Shown: positions 1-7,342, counted from the first letter of the stretch. The stretch is 33,767 bases of DNA from Lachnospiraceae bacterium (GCA_017449745.1 JAFTFD010000110.1:1-33767); one strand, 5' to 3'. Translations and numbers: made by a program. The notes: generated by a model from the letters alone, not told the origin.

Positions 1-644
1 ATTTTATTCCAGGCATCCACACTGTCTGATTCGTTTTTAAACAATTCCTTATACATGCCGGCGATCTCCGGTACGGTAAGACAGATATCGATGCCGGTGT
101 CCTCATTGTCCTTATCCAATATGCAGGTAGAGACCAGGATCAGGCAGAGGTTCTCTCTGGTATATCCGAGCGCAAGCATCTCCTCTGTGCACTTCTGTAC
201 GAAAAGTGTCCTTACGTCGGGAACCGGAGACAGGAGGCCGCTGTATTCCGGAAAATGATGGGTGATGAAATGAACGACAGCAGGGCATTTGGAAGTGATC
301 AGGGGAAGATCCTTGTCCTCAGCGATCCGCTGTTTTACCAGCGTCACGTTTTCCTCCAGAACAAACTGCATCAAGGTGTCGATGTCGTACACCCTGTCAG
401 CGCCCAGACGACGCAGAAGCGCAGCTGTTTTATCCCGATCGTATCGGCTGCCGGGCTTCTGGCCAAAACACTCCCCGATCACGGCAGGGACGTCCCTTGT
501 GATGCCAAAGCATACGGTAACAGCAGGATCCTTCAGGGCATCAGAGGCAAGGCGGATGGAATCATTGTCCTGACATAAGGCGAGCGTGCCGAGATATTCC
601 TGAAGAGCAGAGGCGCTTTCTGTAAAGGTATTTAAGATATTCAT
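1..644 (-). CDS. [FeFe]-hydrogenase-like H-cluster domain protein (partial, N-terminal 214 residues)
   Basis: The minus-strand frame starts at an ATG at 644 (AAGGA 11 nt upstream) and stays open to the window edge, so the C-terminus is missing. The translation resembles the large-subunit catalytic domain of [FeFe] hydrogenases. It has the 'LLRRLGADRVYDIDT' stretch typical of these proteins, then 'ITSKCPAVVHFI' matching the TSCCP motif (Cys120), then 'LVSTCILDKDNED' matching the PCxxKKxE motif (Cys174). The 54-residue spacing of these cysteines agrees with the 55 between two H-cluster ligands of clostridial CpI. The other two ligands would lie beyond the edge. Two features are odd. No N-terminal ferredoxin domains precede the catalytic domain. 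The residue before Cys120 is Lys instead of the proton-relay Cys. A sensory or non-catalytic relative is more likely than a respiratory hydrogenase. It is divergent from the LysR gene. Confidence 0.8.
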   Translation of the reverse strand, partial: MNILNTFTESASALQEYLGTLALCQDNDSIRLASDALKDPAVTVCFGITRDVPAVIGECFGQKPGSRYDRDKTAALLRRLGADRVYDIDTLMQFVLEENVTLVKQRIAEDKDLPLITSKCPAVVHFITHHFPEYSGLLSPVPDVRTLFVQKCTEEMLALGYTRENLCLILVSTCILDKDNEDTGIDICLTVPEIAGMYKELFKNESDSVDAWNK

Positions 645-963
645 TACGAATGGATTCCTTTTATGTGTCGGCAGATACTGCAGATTCTGATGCTGCTATT
701 ATAATTGTGATATCCGGCAACGACAGTGATGAACCGGCGATTCGTCGAATATGTTATTATAATACAATAAAAAGTATCTATGTAAATAGAAGAAAATAGT
801 AACTATTCAGGCAGCCCGAAGCGTGACACTCACGAAAAATAATGAAATTCGGTTTATCCGTTTTTATATGCTTCCAGTCTACCGCAATTTGTTTGACATT
901 CAATTCTAACCATACTACTATTTATTATCATATGGAATAAAAGGCAGATGGGAGGTGTTTTCC
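645..963. promoter_or_regulatory. Divergent control region between the hydrogenase-like gene and lysR
   Basis: This non-coding stretch separates two divergent genes, the usual arrangement for a LysR regulator and its target. It contains the perfect palindrome ATTCGTCGAAT at 740-750, a candidate operator. For the minus-strand gene a TATAAT -10 box (complement of 698-703) is visible, but its -35 region is poor, as expected for an activator-dependent promoter. The plus-strand promoter is listed separately. Assignment of the palindrome to this LysR protein is inference. Confidence 0.45.
893..921 (+). promoter_or_regulatory. Sigma-A promoter of lysR
   Basis: A perfect TTGACA -35 box (893-898) is followed after 17 bp by TACTAT (916-921), giving a predicted start near 928, about 35 nt before the ATG of the LysR gene. 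Box quality and spacing make this one of the best promoters in the window. Confidence 0.75.
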
Positions 964-1860
964 ATGGAGCTGGACTATCTGCGGGAATTTGTCGCGCTGG
1001 CTGGAACCTGTCAGTTTCAGGCGACTGCCGATGCTCTGTATATTTCACAGTCAAGCCTGTCCAAACATATCAAGGCTATTGAAAAGGAACTGGGGCACGA
1101 TCTCCTCAGCAGATCGACCAGGCGCGTTGAGCTGACCGAATTTGGCCGCGCATTTCTGCCATACGCCACACAGATTGCAGCCCTGCAGAAAGAGTATTCG
1201 GAACAGCTGCTGCAGAGATCCGGCAGCAATCATTTCAATATCGGATATACTCCTATTGTCACATTATACACATTGAACAGGTTTCTGACAGAGGAAATCC
1301 TGAAACTCAAAGAGTACTCTATTGACGTACAGGAGGACAGCGCGGATAATCTGCTGACAGCCCTGGCAAGCGGAGAGATGGATGCCGTGATCATCCCTGT
1401 GACTGGAGATCTGTCTATACCGGAGGATTACTGCCAGGAATTATACGCGCAGGACAGGCTGGTGTGCCTTGTGTCCAGGAACAATCCGATCGCGGGACGC
1501 GATACTGTCTCTGTCAGCGATTTCAGGGATTTTCCGCTGGCACAGAAAGGAACCGCCAACTTTGCCAGAATGCTGGATCCGTCGATCCCGCCTTCCGCCT
1601 ACAGAGTCAGCAGGGACTCCATGCTGATGAGTCTTGTATCAAGTGATGTGGCAATGACGGTGATCCCATACTATACCGCGATCGGATGTCTGGAAAGTGA
1701 CGCGGGGAAAAATGTGACTCTGCTTGACATAGAGGAGGATCCGGAGATCCGCTTTCTTCTCGTTTATCTCCCTTCCGCAAAGAATAAGACGGTCATCCGC
1801 CTTCTCAGTACTTTCCTGAAGGAAAAACAGGAGACACTGCAGCATCAGGGCGTATTCTGA
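964..1860 (+). CDS. LysR-family transcriptional regulator
   Basis: A 298-residue protein of normal length for the family. The ATG at 964 was chosen over the in-frame GTG at 955 because GGAGG at 951-955 sits 8 nt upstream of the ATG and overlaps the GTG. Residues 1-60 form the winged HTH ('FQATADALYISQSSLSKHIKAIEKEL'-type, with the conserved LT-FG segment after it). Residues ~90-290 are a two-lobed effector-binding domain. It is divergent from the hydrogenase-like gene and directly precedes a nucleotidyltransferase of molybdenum cofactor type. Control of either or both is therefore likely, but the effector is unknown. Confidence 0.9.
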   Translation: MELDYLREFVALAGTCQFQATADALYISQSSLSKHIKAIEKELGHDLLSRSTRRVELTEFGRAFLPYATQIAALQKEYSEQLLQRSGSNHFNIGYTPIVTLYTLNRFLTEEILKLKEYSIDVQEDSADNLLTALASGEMDAVIIPVTGDLSIPEDYCQELYAQDRLVCLVSRNNPIAGRDTVSVSDFRDFPLAQKGTANFARMLDPSIPPSAYRVSRDSMLMSLVSSDVAMTVIPYYTAIGCLESDAGKNVTLLDIEEDPEIRFLLVYLPSAKNKTVIRLLSTFLKEKQETLQHQGVF

Positions 1861-1965
1861 GCCATATGCGTACGGAATCCAGTGCAGGGGATGAAGCTTT
1901 ATTTTGTTAAGAGGCGGATTTTTTCTGTGAAATGCCTGAGCTGACGCTGCAAACGGAGGATCCAT

Positions 1966-2553
1966 ATGACAACAGGCGCAGTAATAGTGGCTGCCGGAAT
2001 GGCGACCAGAATGCATGAGTTCAAGCAGCTGATGAGGATCGCAGGCAGGCCTATGGCGGAGCGGGTCATTTTGAATTTTCGGGAGGCTGGTGTCGCGCCG
2101 ATCATTGTCGTCACGGGTTACCGTGCCGCGGAACTGGAGGCGGCACTTCAATATCCGGATATTCTGTTTGTCCGCAATGAAGCATATGAAACTACGCAGA
2201 TGTTCGATTCGGCAAAGATAGGACTAGCTGCGATCAAAGATCGCTGTGATCGGACTTTTTTCTGTCCCGCGGATATTCCGATGTTCACCTCTGTGACGGT
2301 ACGACAGCTGATGCAGTACAAGGCACCGCTTGTTCTTCCAATTTGCCGTGGAAAACAGGGGCATCCTATTTTGATAGAAAACTCATTGATCCCCCAGATC
2401 CTTGCCTGGCAGGGAGAAGGAGGACTCAAGGGTGCATTGAATGGACTTTCGGCACAGAGCCTGAGAGTCGAAGCGGATGATCCGGGGACCCTGGCCGACG
2501 CAGATACACAGGAGGAGTTCCGGCATCTGGCAGAAATGGCGGAACATAATTGA
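1966..2553 (+). CDS. MobA/MocA-like NTP transferase, probable molybdopterin nucleotidyltransferase
   Basis: This 195-residue protein starts at an ATG with GGAGG at 1955-1959. The N-terminal signature 'IVAAGMATRMHEFKQLM' (residues 6-22) is the nucleotide-binding loop of MobA/MocA-type transferases, with the Arg-Met and Lys of the LAAGxSxRMGxxK consensus retained. 'FFCPADIPMF' near residue 103 matches the metal-binding GDxP region in degraded form. Family members attach CMP or GMP to molybdopterin. With a xanthine dehydrogenase-type enzyme nearby, the MocA (cytosine dinucleotide) role is the better guess. It lies 105 bp after lysR without an obvious intervening terminator and is followed by one, so the two may form an operon. 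Other nucleotidyl transfer targets cannot be excluded. Confidence 0.78.
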   Translation: MTTGAVIVAAGMATRMHEFKQLMRIAGRPMAERVILNFREAGVAPIIVVTGYRAAELEAALQYPDILFVRNEAYETTQMFDSAKIGLAAIKDRCDRTFFCPADIPMFTSVTVRQLMQYKAPLVLPICRGKQGHPILIENSLIPQILAWQGEGGLKGALNGLSAQSLRVEADDPGTLADADTQEEFRHLAEMAEHN

Positions 2554-2595
2554 TCCATCATATACCTGTGGCATAAAACAGAATAGTTTGGAAAG

Positions 2596-2626
2596 CTGTC
2601 GCACTGAAATGGTGCGGCAGTTTTTT
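2596..2626 (+). terminator. Rho-independent terminator after the nucleotidyltransferase
   Basis: A 9-bp stem CTGTCGCAC/GTGCGGCAG (one T-G pair) with a 7-nt loop is followed directly by six T residues. It lies 43 bp after the stop codon of the upstream gene and separates it from the membrane-protein gene. Confidence 0.9.
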
Positions 2627-2813
2627 GATTGCTAAGGAAATAGAAGAGTAATAGGGGATGGCCGGAATGATACAGTATTCCAATACGGAATCAATCAGAC
2701 AAAGATAGATTTGAGCAGCGGTATTGCCATAAGCTATCATATTTTCAGCAGCCGGATCAAATAGCGTATCGGCTTCATTTCTGATTTGGAAATATTGGAT
2801 GAAAAAACGTCAT

Positions 2814-2842
2814 TTGATGCTTTATCCGGGAAATGCCATAAT
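2814..2842 (+). promoter_or_regulatory. Predicted sigma-A promoter of the membrane protein gene
   Basis: TTGATG (2814-2819) and CATAAT (2837-2842) are spaced by 17 bp. A start near 2849 would leave a leader of about 40 nt before the ATG at 2890. The rest of the gap 2627-2813 is AT-rich and shows no gene or clear structure. Confidence 0.5.
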
Positions 2843-2889
2843 GTAACAAACGCTACAATGTAATGACATAGTCTGAAAGGAGAACCCAG

Positions 2890-3435
2890 ATGCCCCCGAA
2901 ACCGGAAAAAGGACTGAAGGAGATAGATATCCGTGCAGGCGTAAACATGCTGTTGGCCTCGATCATCTATTTTGCTGTGACAGGTCTTGTCAGCGGCGCT
3001 GATAATTATCTGAATATCTGCGTGCTGCTCATCGCTGTCGGATTTATTACTGAGAAGAACTGGAAAGCTACCTGGAGTGCAGGCCTTACAAGATGCCTTA
3101 TTATCGCAATCGGCGTGATCTGCGGAATGGTCGTCGTATTCCTGGATAATCTTTGCGGCGGAAATAATATCATTGTTTCTATTCTGGCCGGCGTTTTCGG
3201 TGCGCTCACCCTTGTGGCTGAAAAATATACCGGCAAAATGTATGTGCAGTGCAAGCTGGGGCTTGTTGCATACGTCCTGACGATCTTTACCTTCCGCGGC
3301 GCTTTTTACGCCCAGATGGGGAAAACATGCTACAAATACGGAATCATGTTTTTCATCAGTACAGTGGCTGCCGCGCTGATGGCAGCTTGCGGATCCTGGA
3401 TCTTTGATTTTATAAAAAGCAAGCTTGATAAATAA
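2890..3435 (+). CDS. Small integral membrane protein, FUSC/aromatic-acid-exporter-like
   Basis: The 181 residues have six predicted membrane segments (about 19-37, 42-55, 67-88, 91-107, 120-135 and 148-172) and a short charged N-terminus ('KPEKGLKEIDIRAG'). The hydrophobic pattern and the start 'DIRAGVNMLLASIIYF' recall the N-terminal membrane half of FUSC/ArAE exporters. No cytoplasmic domain is present, so it is much shorter than full-length exporters. The ATG has AGGAGA just upstream. It has its own predicted promoter and sits between two groups of Mo-cofactor genes. Transport of an aromatic or heterocyclic substrate of the hydroxylase is possible, but nothing in the sequence proves it. 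Confidence 0.6.
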   Translation: MPPKPEKGLKEIDIRAGVNMLLASIIYFAVTGLVSGADNYLNICVLLIAVGFITEKNWKATWSAGLTRCLIIAIGVICGMVVVFLDNLCGGNNIIVSILAGVFGALTLVAEKYTGKMYVQCKLGLVAYVLTIFTFRGAFYAQMGKTCYKYGIMFFISTVAAALMAACGSWIFDFIKSKLDK

Positions 3436-3482
3436 TCACCTCGGGATGGAAATTCGCTGACACGAAAACAAGGGGAAAAGGG

Positions 3483-3534
3483 GACAGGGACGGTTCCGTG
3501 TCTCCTGGCCAGGAGACACAGAACCGTCCCTGTC
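3483..3534. repeat. REP-like perfect-axis palindrome (double copy)
   Basis: Two 26-bp arms (3483-3508 and 3509-3534) are reverse complements with one mismatch and no spacer. The core GGGACGGTTC followed by TGTCTCCTG recurs at 17162-17195 and, inverted, at 17355-17387. The arms would form a cruciform or a long RNA hairpin. The layout is that of a REP/BIME-type dispersed repeat. No transposase gene is in the window. Confidence 0.8.
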
Positions 3535-3577
3535 CTCCTCCTGTTTCCTACTTCCATCTCAGGATCATCAGGTAATG

Positions 3578-3676
3578 ATGCCGGGTATGCAGATGCTGTA
3601 ATAGCTGTCGGCCTCCCCGGCATTTACTATTTTCTGAGGAATTAAATGGATAGTTCTGAGGAATATTCTGAAGAAT
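3578..3676 (+). promoter_or_regulatory. Leader of moaC: 8-bp-stem hairpin plus three repeats of TTCTGARGAAT
   Basis: Between the REP-like palindrome and moaC there is a helix ATGCCGGG (3578-3585) / CCCGGCAT (3616-3623). Three copies of TTCTGARGAAT follow (3632-3642, 3654-3664, 3666-3676). Each copy is itself nearly palindromic (ATTCT/AGAAT). The repeats end about 50 bp before the moaC ATG. They could be an operator array, and the hairpin could be part of a leader RNA. I could not match it to the known molybdenum-cofactor riboswitch by eye. Confidence 0.4.
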
Positions 3677-3728
3677 AAAAACCGTGGAAAGTTTCGAAGG
3701 TCACTGCAGACCTGTCAGGTAAAAAAAT

Positions 3729-4217
3729 ATGGCAGCACAATTCAATCATTTTGACAGCGCGGGAAATGCCGTGATGGTCGATGTATCCGGCAAGGACGTG
3801 ACCAGCAGGAGAGCCTGTGCGGAGGGGAAGATCCTTGTCGGCCCGGAGATCTTCGCCAGAATTAAACAGGGACAGATCGGCAAGGGCGACGTTCTTGGAA
3901 CTGCCAGGATCGCCGGCATTATGGCGACCAAGCGCACAGGAGATCTGATCCCGCTGTGTCATCCGCTGATGCTTGAAAAGGCGTCTGTCGACTTTGAACT
4001 GAATGAGGAAGAGTACAGTATCAAGGCGACCTGCATAGTTAAGACCAGCGGACGCACCGGAGTGGAAATGGAAGCCCTGACAGGCGTCAGTACAGCTTTA
4101 CTGACGATCTACGACATGTGCAAAGCTGTCAGTAAGACCATGGAGATCACACAGGTCCATCTGTTGTCAAAAAGCGGCGGAAAATCAGGAGATTATCTCA
4201 GAGGAGCAGAGGAATAA
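3729..4217 (+). CDS. moaC: Cyclic pyranopterin monophosphate synthase MoaC
   Basis: A 162-residue protein of normal MoaC length. The cytoplasmic enzyme converts the MoaA product 3',8-cyclo-7,8-dihydro-GTP into cyclic pyranopterin monophosphate. Family signatures are clear: 'GNAVMVDVSGKDVTSRRA' near the start, 'GTARIAGIMATKRTGDLIPLCHP' (residues ~57-79, with the active-site His in LCHP), and 'GRTGVEMEALTGVSTALLTIYDMCKA' near residues 114-139. The family's C-terminal segment is present as 'LLSKSGGKSGDY'. The ribosome binding site is weak (TCAGGT). It opens the long co-directional array and is separated by only 4 bp from the next gene. Confidence 0.97.
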   Translation: MAAQFNHFDSAGNAVMVDVSGKDVTSRRACAEGKILVGPEIFARIKQGQIGKGDVLGTARIAGIMATKRTGDLIPLCHPLMLEKASVDFELNEEEYSIKATCIVKTSGRTGVEMEALTGVSTALLTIYDMCKAVSKTMEITQVHLLSKSGGKSGDYLRGAEE

Positions 4218-4221
4218 GCGA

Positions 4222-5244
4222 ATGAAACTCATGAGAACAGAAGATGCCGTCGGTCAGATGCTGTGCCATGATATTACACAGATCATCAAGGATGTAAAAA
4301 AAGGCCCTGTCTTCAAGAAAGGGCATATCATCACCGAGGAGGACGTTCCCGTCCTCTTAAGCGTGGGGAAGGATCACGTCTATATCTGGGAAAACAACGA
4401 GAATATGATGCATGAGAACGACGCGGCGCAGGTTCTGTATGATCTGTGCAAAAACGAGCACATGCATCCTTCGGACGTCTCAGAGGGTAAGATCGAGCTG
4501 ATCGCGGACTGCGACGGCGTCCTTAAGATCGACAGGGAAAAACTCTGTGCCGTCAATTCCCTCGGGGAGATGATGATCGCTTCCAGACACGGTGATTTTC
4601 CGGTCAGAAAAGGTGACAAGATCGCCGGCACCCGCATCATTCCGCTGATCATCGAAAAGGAGAAAATGGAGCGTGCCAGGGAGGCCGTCCCGGGAGGCAA
4701 GATCTTTTCCCTTCTCCCCTATGTTCATAAAAAAGTCGGCATCGTGACCACCGGAAATGAAGTCTACTACGGTAGGATCAGGGATACGTTCACACCGGTG
4801 ATCGAACAGAAGGTAAAACAGTTTGATGCCGAGATCATAGGACATGAGCTCAGCAGCGATGACGCACAGATGGAGATCGGCTGTATTCAGAAACTCCTCG
4901 ATGCCGGCGCAGATATGATCCTGTGTACCGGAGGCATGAGCGTGGATCCGGATGACAGGACTCCTTACGCGATCCGCATGGCGGCTGACAGAGTCGTCAC
5001 ATACGGCGCGCCTGTCCTCCCGGGAGCAATGTTCATGCTCGCATATAAGGGAGAAAAGAATATCCCGATCGTCGGCCTCCCCGGCTGCGTGATGTACGCC
5101 AAAAGAACGATCTTTGACATTATCCTGCCGAGGCTTATGGCAGGCGACCTTGTCACAAAAGAGGAGATCGACCGCCTCGGAGAAGGGGGCCTTTGCCTGA
5201 ATTGTGACGTCTGCACCTTCCCGAACTGCGGGTTTGGAAAATAA
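4222..5244 (+). CDS. MoeA-like molybdopterin-binding protein with C-terminal Cys cluster
   Basis: The protein has 340 residues. The N-terminal part (1-60, 'RTEDAVGQMLCHDIT...GPVFKKGHIITEEDVPVLL') is MoeA-like. Residues ~165-310 form the MoaB/Mog-type molybdopterin-binding domain, including 'VGIVTTGNEVYYG', 'ILCTGGMSVDPDDRTP' and 'PIVGLPGCVMY'. Such proteins act in adenylation of, or metal insertion into, molybdopterin. It is shorter than classical MoeA (about 400), because the C-terminal domain IV is replaced by a tail CxxCxxCxxxxC (Cys325, 328, 331, 336) that could bind zinc or an iron-sulfur cluster. It follows moaC by 4 bp and precedes the XdhC-like gene by 5 bp, so it is almost certainly cotranscribed. 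Confidence 0.85.
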   Translation: MKLMRTEDAVGQMLCHDITQIIKDVKKGPVFKKGHIITEEDVPVLLSVGKDHVYIWENNENMMHENDAAQVLYDLCKNEHMHPSDVSEGKIELIADCDGVLKIDREKLCAVNSLGEMMIASRHGDFPVRKGDKIAGTRIIPLIIEKEKMERAREAVPGGKIFSLLPYVHKKVGIVTTGNEVYYGRIRDTFTPVIEQKVKQFDAEIIGHELSSDDAQMEIGCIQKLLDAGADMILCTGGMSVDPDDRTPYAIRMAADRVVTYGAPVLPGAMFMLAYKGEKNIPIVGLPGCVMYAKRTIFDIILPRLMAGDLVTKEEIDRLGEGGLCLNCDVCTFPNCGFGK

Positions 5245-5249
5245 AAAAG

Positions 5250-6275
5250 ATGAAAGAATACTACGATATTTTAGGGAATATTGATACCGGTGTAAAAACA
5301 CAGGCGGTCACGGTGATCAGCGGCGCTTCAACAGGAGAAAAAGCCCTGCTGAAAGAGGGAGAGCCTGTCTGGATGGCAGATCCTTCCGGCTGCATCGCGC
5401 AGAACACAGGTGTCATTGCATCGGCAGCGGAAGACGGCGTGGTTGAGGCAGGGAAGGATCGTATTCTTGTTGAAACCATAGGCAGTACGAAGAAACTCGT
5501 CATCTGCGGCGGCGGACATGTGAGCATGCCGGTGATCCGGATCGGGAAAATGATCGGGATGCAAGTGTGCGTCCTGGAGGACCGCCAGGAATTTGCCGAT
5601 AATGCCCTGCAGGCGGGAGCCGATGAAGCGATCTGCCGTGATTTTGTGGATGCGCTGAAAGAGATTCCCGGAGACAGGGATACGTATTTTGTCATAGTGA
5701 CCAGAGGGCATTCTCTTGACAAGGAGTGCCTGAGGGAGATCGCAGGAAAACCGCACGCCTATATCGGAATGATCGGCTCGCACAGGAAAAACGAGATAGT
5801 GATCAGCGGCCTGAAGGCGGAAGGGATCTCCGCAGAGGTACTGGAGAGCGTTCACGCGCCGATCGGCCTGTCCATAGGCGCCAGGACGCCGGAAGAGATC
5901 GGGGTATCCATCATGGCGGAGATCATCTCCGTTAAAAACACGCATCTGCACAGCGTAGGTTACCAGAGGGATATTCTCAAGGCGATCGCGCAGTCCTATG
6001 AGGAAAAAAGCGGGAAGGTGCTCTGCACGATCGTCTCCAAGAGCGGATCCGCGCCCCGCGAGATCGGCTCCAAGATGCTGGTGGACCCGGAAGGCAGGAT
6101 CGTCGGAACCGTAGGCGGCGGACTGGGAGAAGCACAGGTGATCCGCGCAGCTGTAAGCATGCTGAAAAACGGAACAGAGCATCAGCTTATCAGCGTGGAT
6201 ATGACAGCGGAAGCGGCGGCAAAAGAAGGCCTGATCTGCGGAGGAACGATAGAAGTTTTTCTTGAGAAGATCTGA
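5250..6275 (+). CDS. XdhC/CoxI-family molybdenum hydroxylase maturation factor, rearranged domain order
   Basis: The protein has 341 residues. XdhC proteins bind molybdenum cofactor, help its sulfuration and deliver it to xanthine dehydrogenase-type enzymes. A Rossmann XdhC_C domain lies in the middle, with 'LVICGGGHVSMP' at ~83-94 and 'AYIGMIGSHRKNE' and 'IGLSIGARTPEEIGVSIMAEII' later. A CoxI-type segment is at the C-terminus (~250-341: 'TIVSKSGSAPREIGSKMLV...GTVGGG'). In the classical protein the CoxI part comes first. Residues 1-75 look like a degenerate CoxI part ('AVTVISGASTGEKALL'). The arrangement is thus a permuted or duplicated XdhC. Five bp separate it from the previous gene. Confidence 0.88.
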   Translation: MKEYYDILGNIDTGVKTQAVTVISGASTGEKALLKEGEPVWMADPSGCIAQNTGVIASAAEDGVVEAGKDRILVETIGSTKKLVICGGGHVSMPVIRIGKMIGMQVCVLEDRQEFADNALQAGADEAICRDFVDALKEIPGDRDTYFVIVTRGHSLDKECLREIAGKPHAYIGMIGSHRKNEIVISGLKAEGISAEVLESVHAPIGLSIGARTPEEIGVSIMAEIISVKNTHLHSVGYQRDILKAIAQSYEEKSGKVLCTIVSKSGSAPREIGSKMLVDPEGRIVGTVGGGLGEAQVIRAAVSMLKNGTEHQLISVDMTAEAAAKEGLICGGTIEVFLEKI

Positions 6276-6354
6276 GCTGTTCACAGAGACAGAAGCGGAA
6301 TAAGAGAGTGTAAACACAGGAAGCCAGCTAAGCCTGCCGGAGATAAAACAGGAA

Positions 6355-7335
6355 ATGATCGACCAGTACGGACGGACAATTGATTATATGCGGATCTCGA
6401 TCACCGACCGGTGCAATCTGCGCTGCAGGTACTGCATGCCGGAGGACATTGAGAAGATCCCTATGAAGGACATCCTGACCTACGAGGAGATCGGGGAGAT
6501 CAGCCGTGCTGCGGTGAGCCTGGGGATCCGCAAGTTCAAGATCACAGGAGGAGAACCGCTTGTCAGGAAGGACGCCGCCGCCCTGGTGGAGAAGATCCAT
6601 AAGATCCCCGGGACAGAGCAGGTCACGCTGACTACGAACGGGATCCTGCTGAAGAAGTGCCTGCCGGAGCTGCTGGCAGCAGGGCTTGACGGAGTGAATA
6701 TCAGCCTGGATACCCTGGATGCGGCGCAGTTCGAGACGATCACAGGAAAAAACGACCTGGACCAGGTCCTGGAAGGGATCGAAGCTGCCTTTCAGGCCGG
6801 AATTCCCGTAAAGATCAACACCGTGCTCCAGAGAGACGTAAATGCGGACGCCTGGAGGCAGCTCATTCAGTTTGCAAAAGACCGCCCGATCGATGTCAGG
6901 TTCATTGAGATGATGCCGATCGGCTTTGGCAGAAAGTTTGAGCCTGTTTACGGAGAGGAGATCCGGGAAAAGATCCGCAGCCTGTATCCGGACCTTGAGG
7001 AGGATCCCCGCGTCCATGGTAACGGACCTGCCGTCTACGTCAGGGTCCCGGGATGGAAGGGTTCCATCGGTTTTATCAGCGCGATCCACGGAAAATTCTG
7101 CAGGGATTGCAACAGGATCCGCCTGACCAGCACAGGAAAGCTAAAGCCCTGCCTGTGCTATGGCGAAAACATCGACCTGCTTCCGCTATTAAGAAATCCT
7201 GCTGACAAGACAGCCAGAGCGGCAGCGCTGAAAAATGCGATAGAAGATGCAATCCGCAAAAAACCGGAGGCGCACTGTTTTGACCTGCTCTCCAAAGTTA
7301 CGGAGCAGAAGAAAATGGTTGAGATCGGAGGCTGA
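6355..7335 (+). CDS. moaA: GTP 3',8-cyclase MoaA (radical SAM)
   Basis: The 326-residue enzyme carries out the first step of molybdenum cofactor synthesis, radical rearrangement of GTP. The radical-SAM cluster motif is CxxxCxxC at Cys20, 24 and 27, preceded by 'YMRISITDRCN'. The C-terminal [4Fe-4S] ligands are Cys249, 252 and 266 ('FCRDCNRIRLTSTGKLKPCL'). The protein ends in Gly-Gly, as functional MoaA proteins do. 'KFKITGGEPLVRKD' is the conserved SAM-binding segment. The start ATG has AGGAA close upstream. The 79-bp gap before it shows no terminator, so it remains in the moaC operon. Confidence 0.97.
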   Translation: MIDQYGRTIDYMRISITDRCNLRCRYCMPEDIEKIPMKDILTYEEIGEISRAAVSLGIRKFKITGGEPLVRKDAAALVEKIHKIPGTEQVTLTTNGILLKKCLPELLAAGLDGVNISLDTLDAAQFETITGKNDLDQVLEGIEAAFQAGIPVKINTVLQRDVNADAWRQLIQFAKDRPIDVRFIEMMPIGFGRKFEPVYGEEIREKIRSLYPDLEEDPRVHGNGPAVYVRVPGWKGSIGFISAIHGKFCRDCNRIRLTSTGKLKPCLCYGENIDLLPLLRNPADKTARAAALKNAIEDAIRKKPEAHCFDLLSKVTEQKKMVEIGG

Positions 7336-7342
7336 ACAAGGA

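Noticed and set aside
55-578. Plus-strand reading frames of 67-107 codons at the left end
   Set aside because: They lie opposite the open minus-strand frame that matches an [FeFe]-hydrogenase domain, and their products are low-complexity and unlike any family.
3436-3645. Stop-free continuation after the membrane protein, ending in a peptide with 'AVGLPGIYYF'
   Set aside because: It runs through the REP-like palindrome and has no start or coding signals. The resemblance to a MoeA-like LPG segment is too short to call a pseudogene.
3440-3728. Molybdenum cofactor riboswitch upstream of moaC
   Set aside because: Position would be suitable, but I could not match the conserved core of that RNA by eye. 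Only a simple helix and short repeats are supported.
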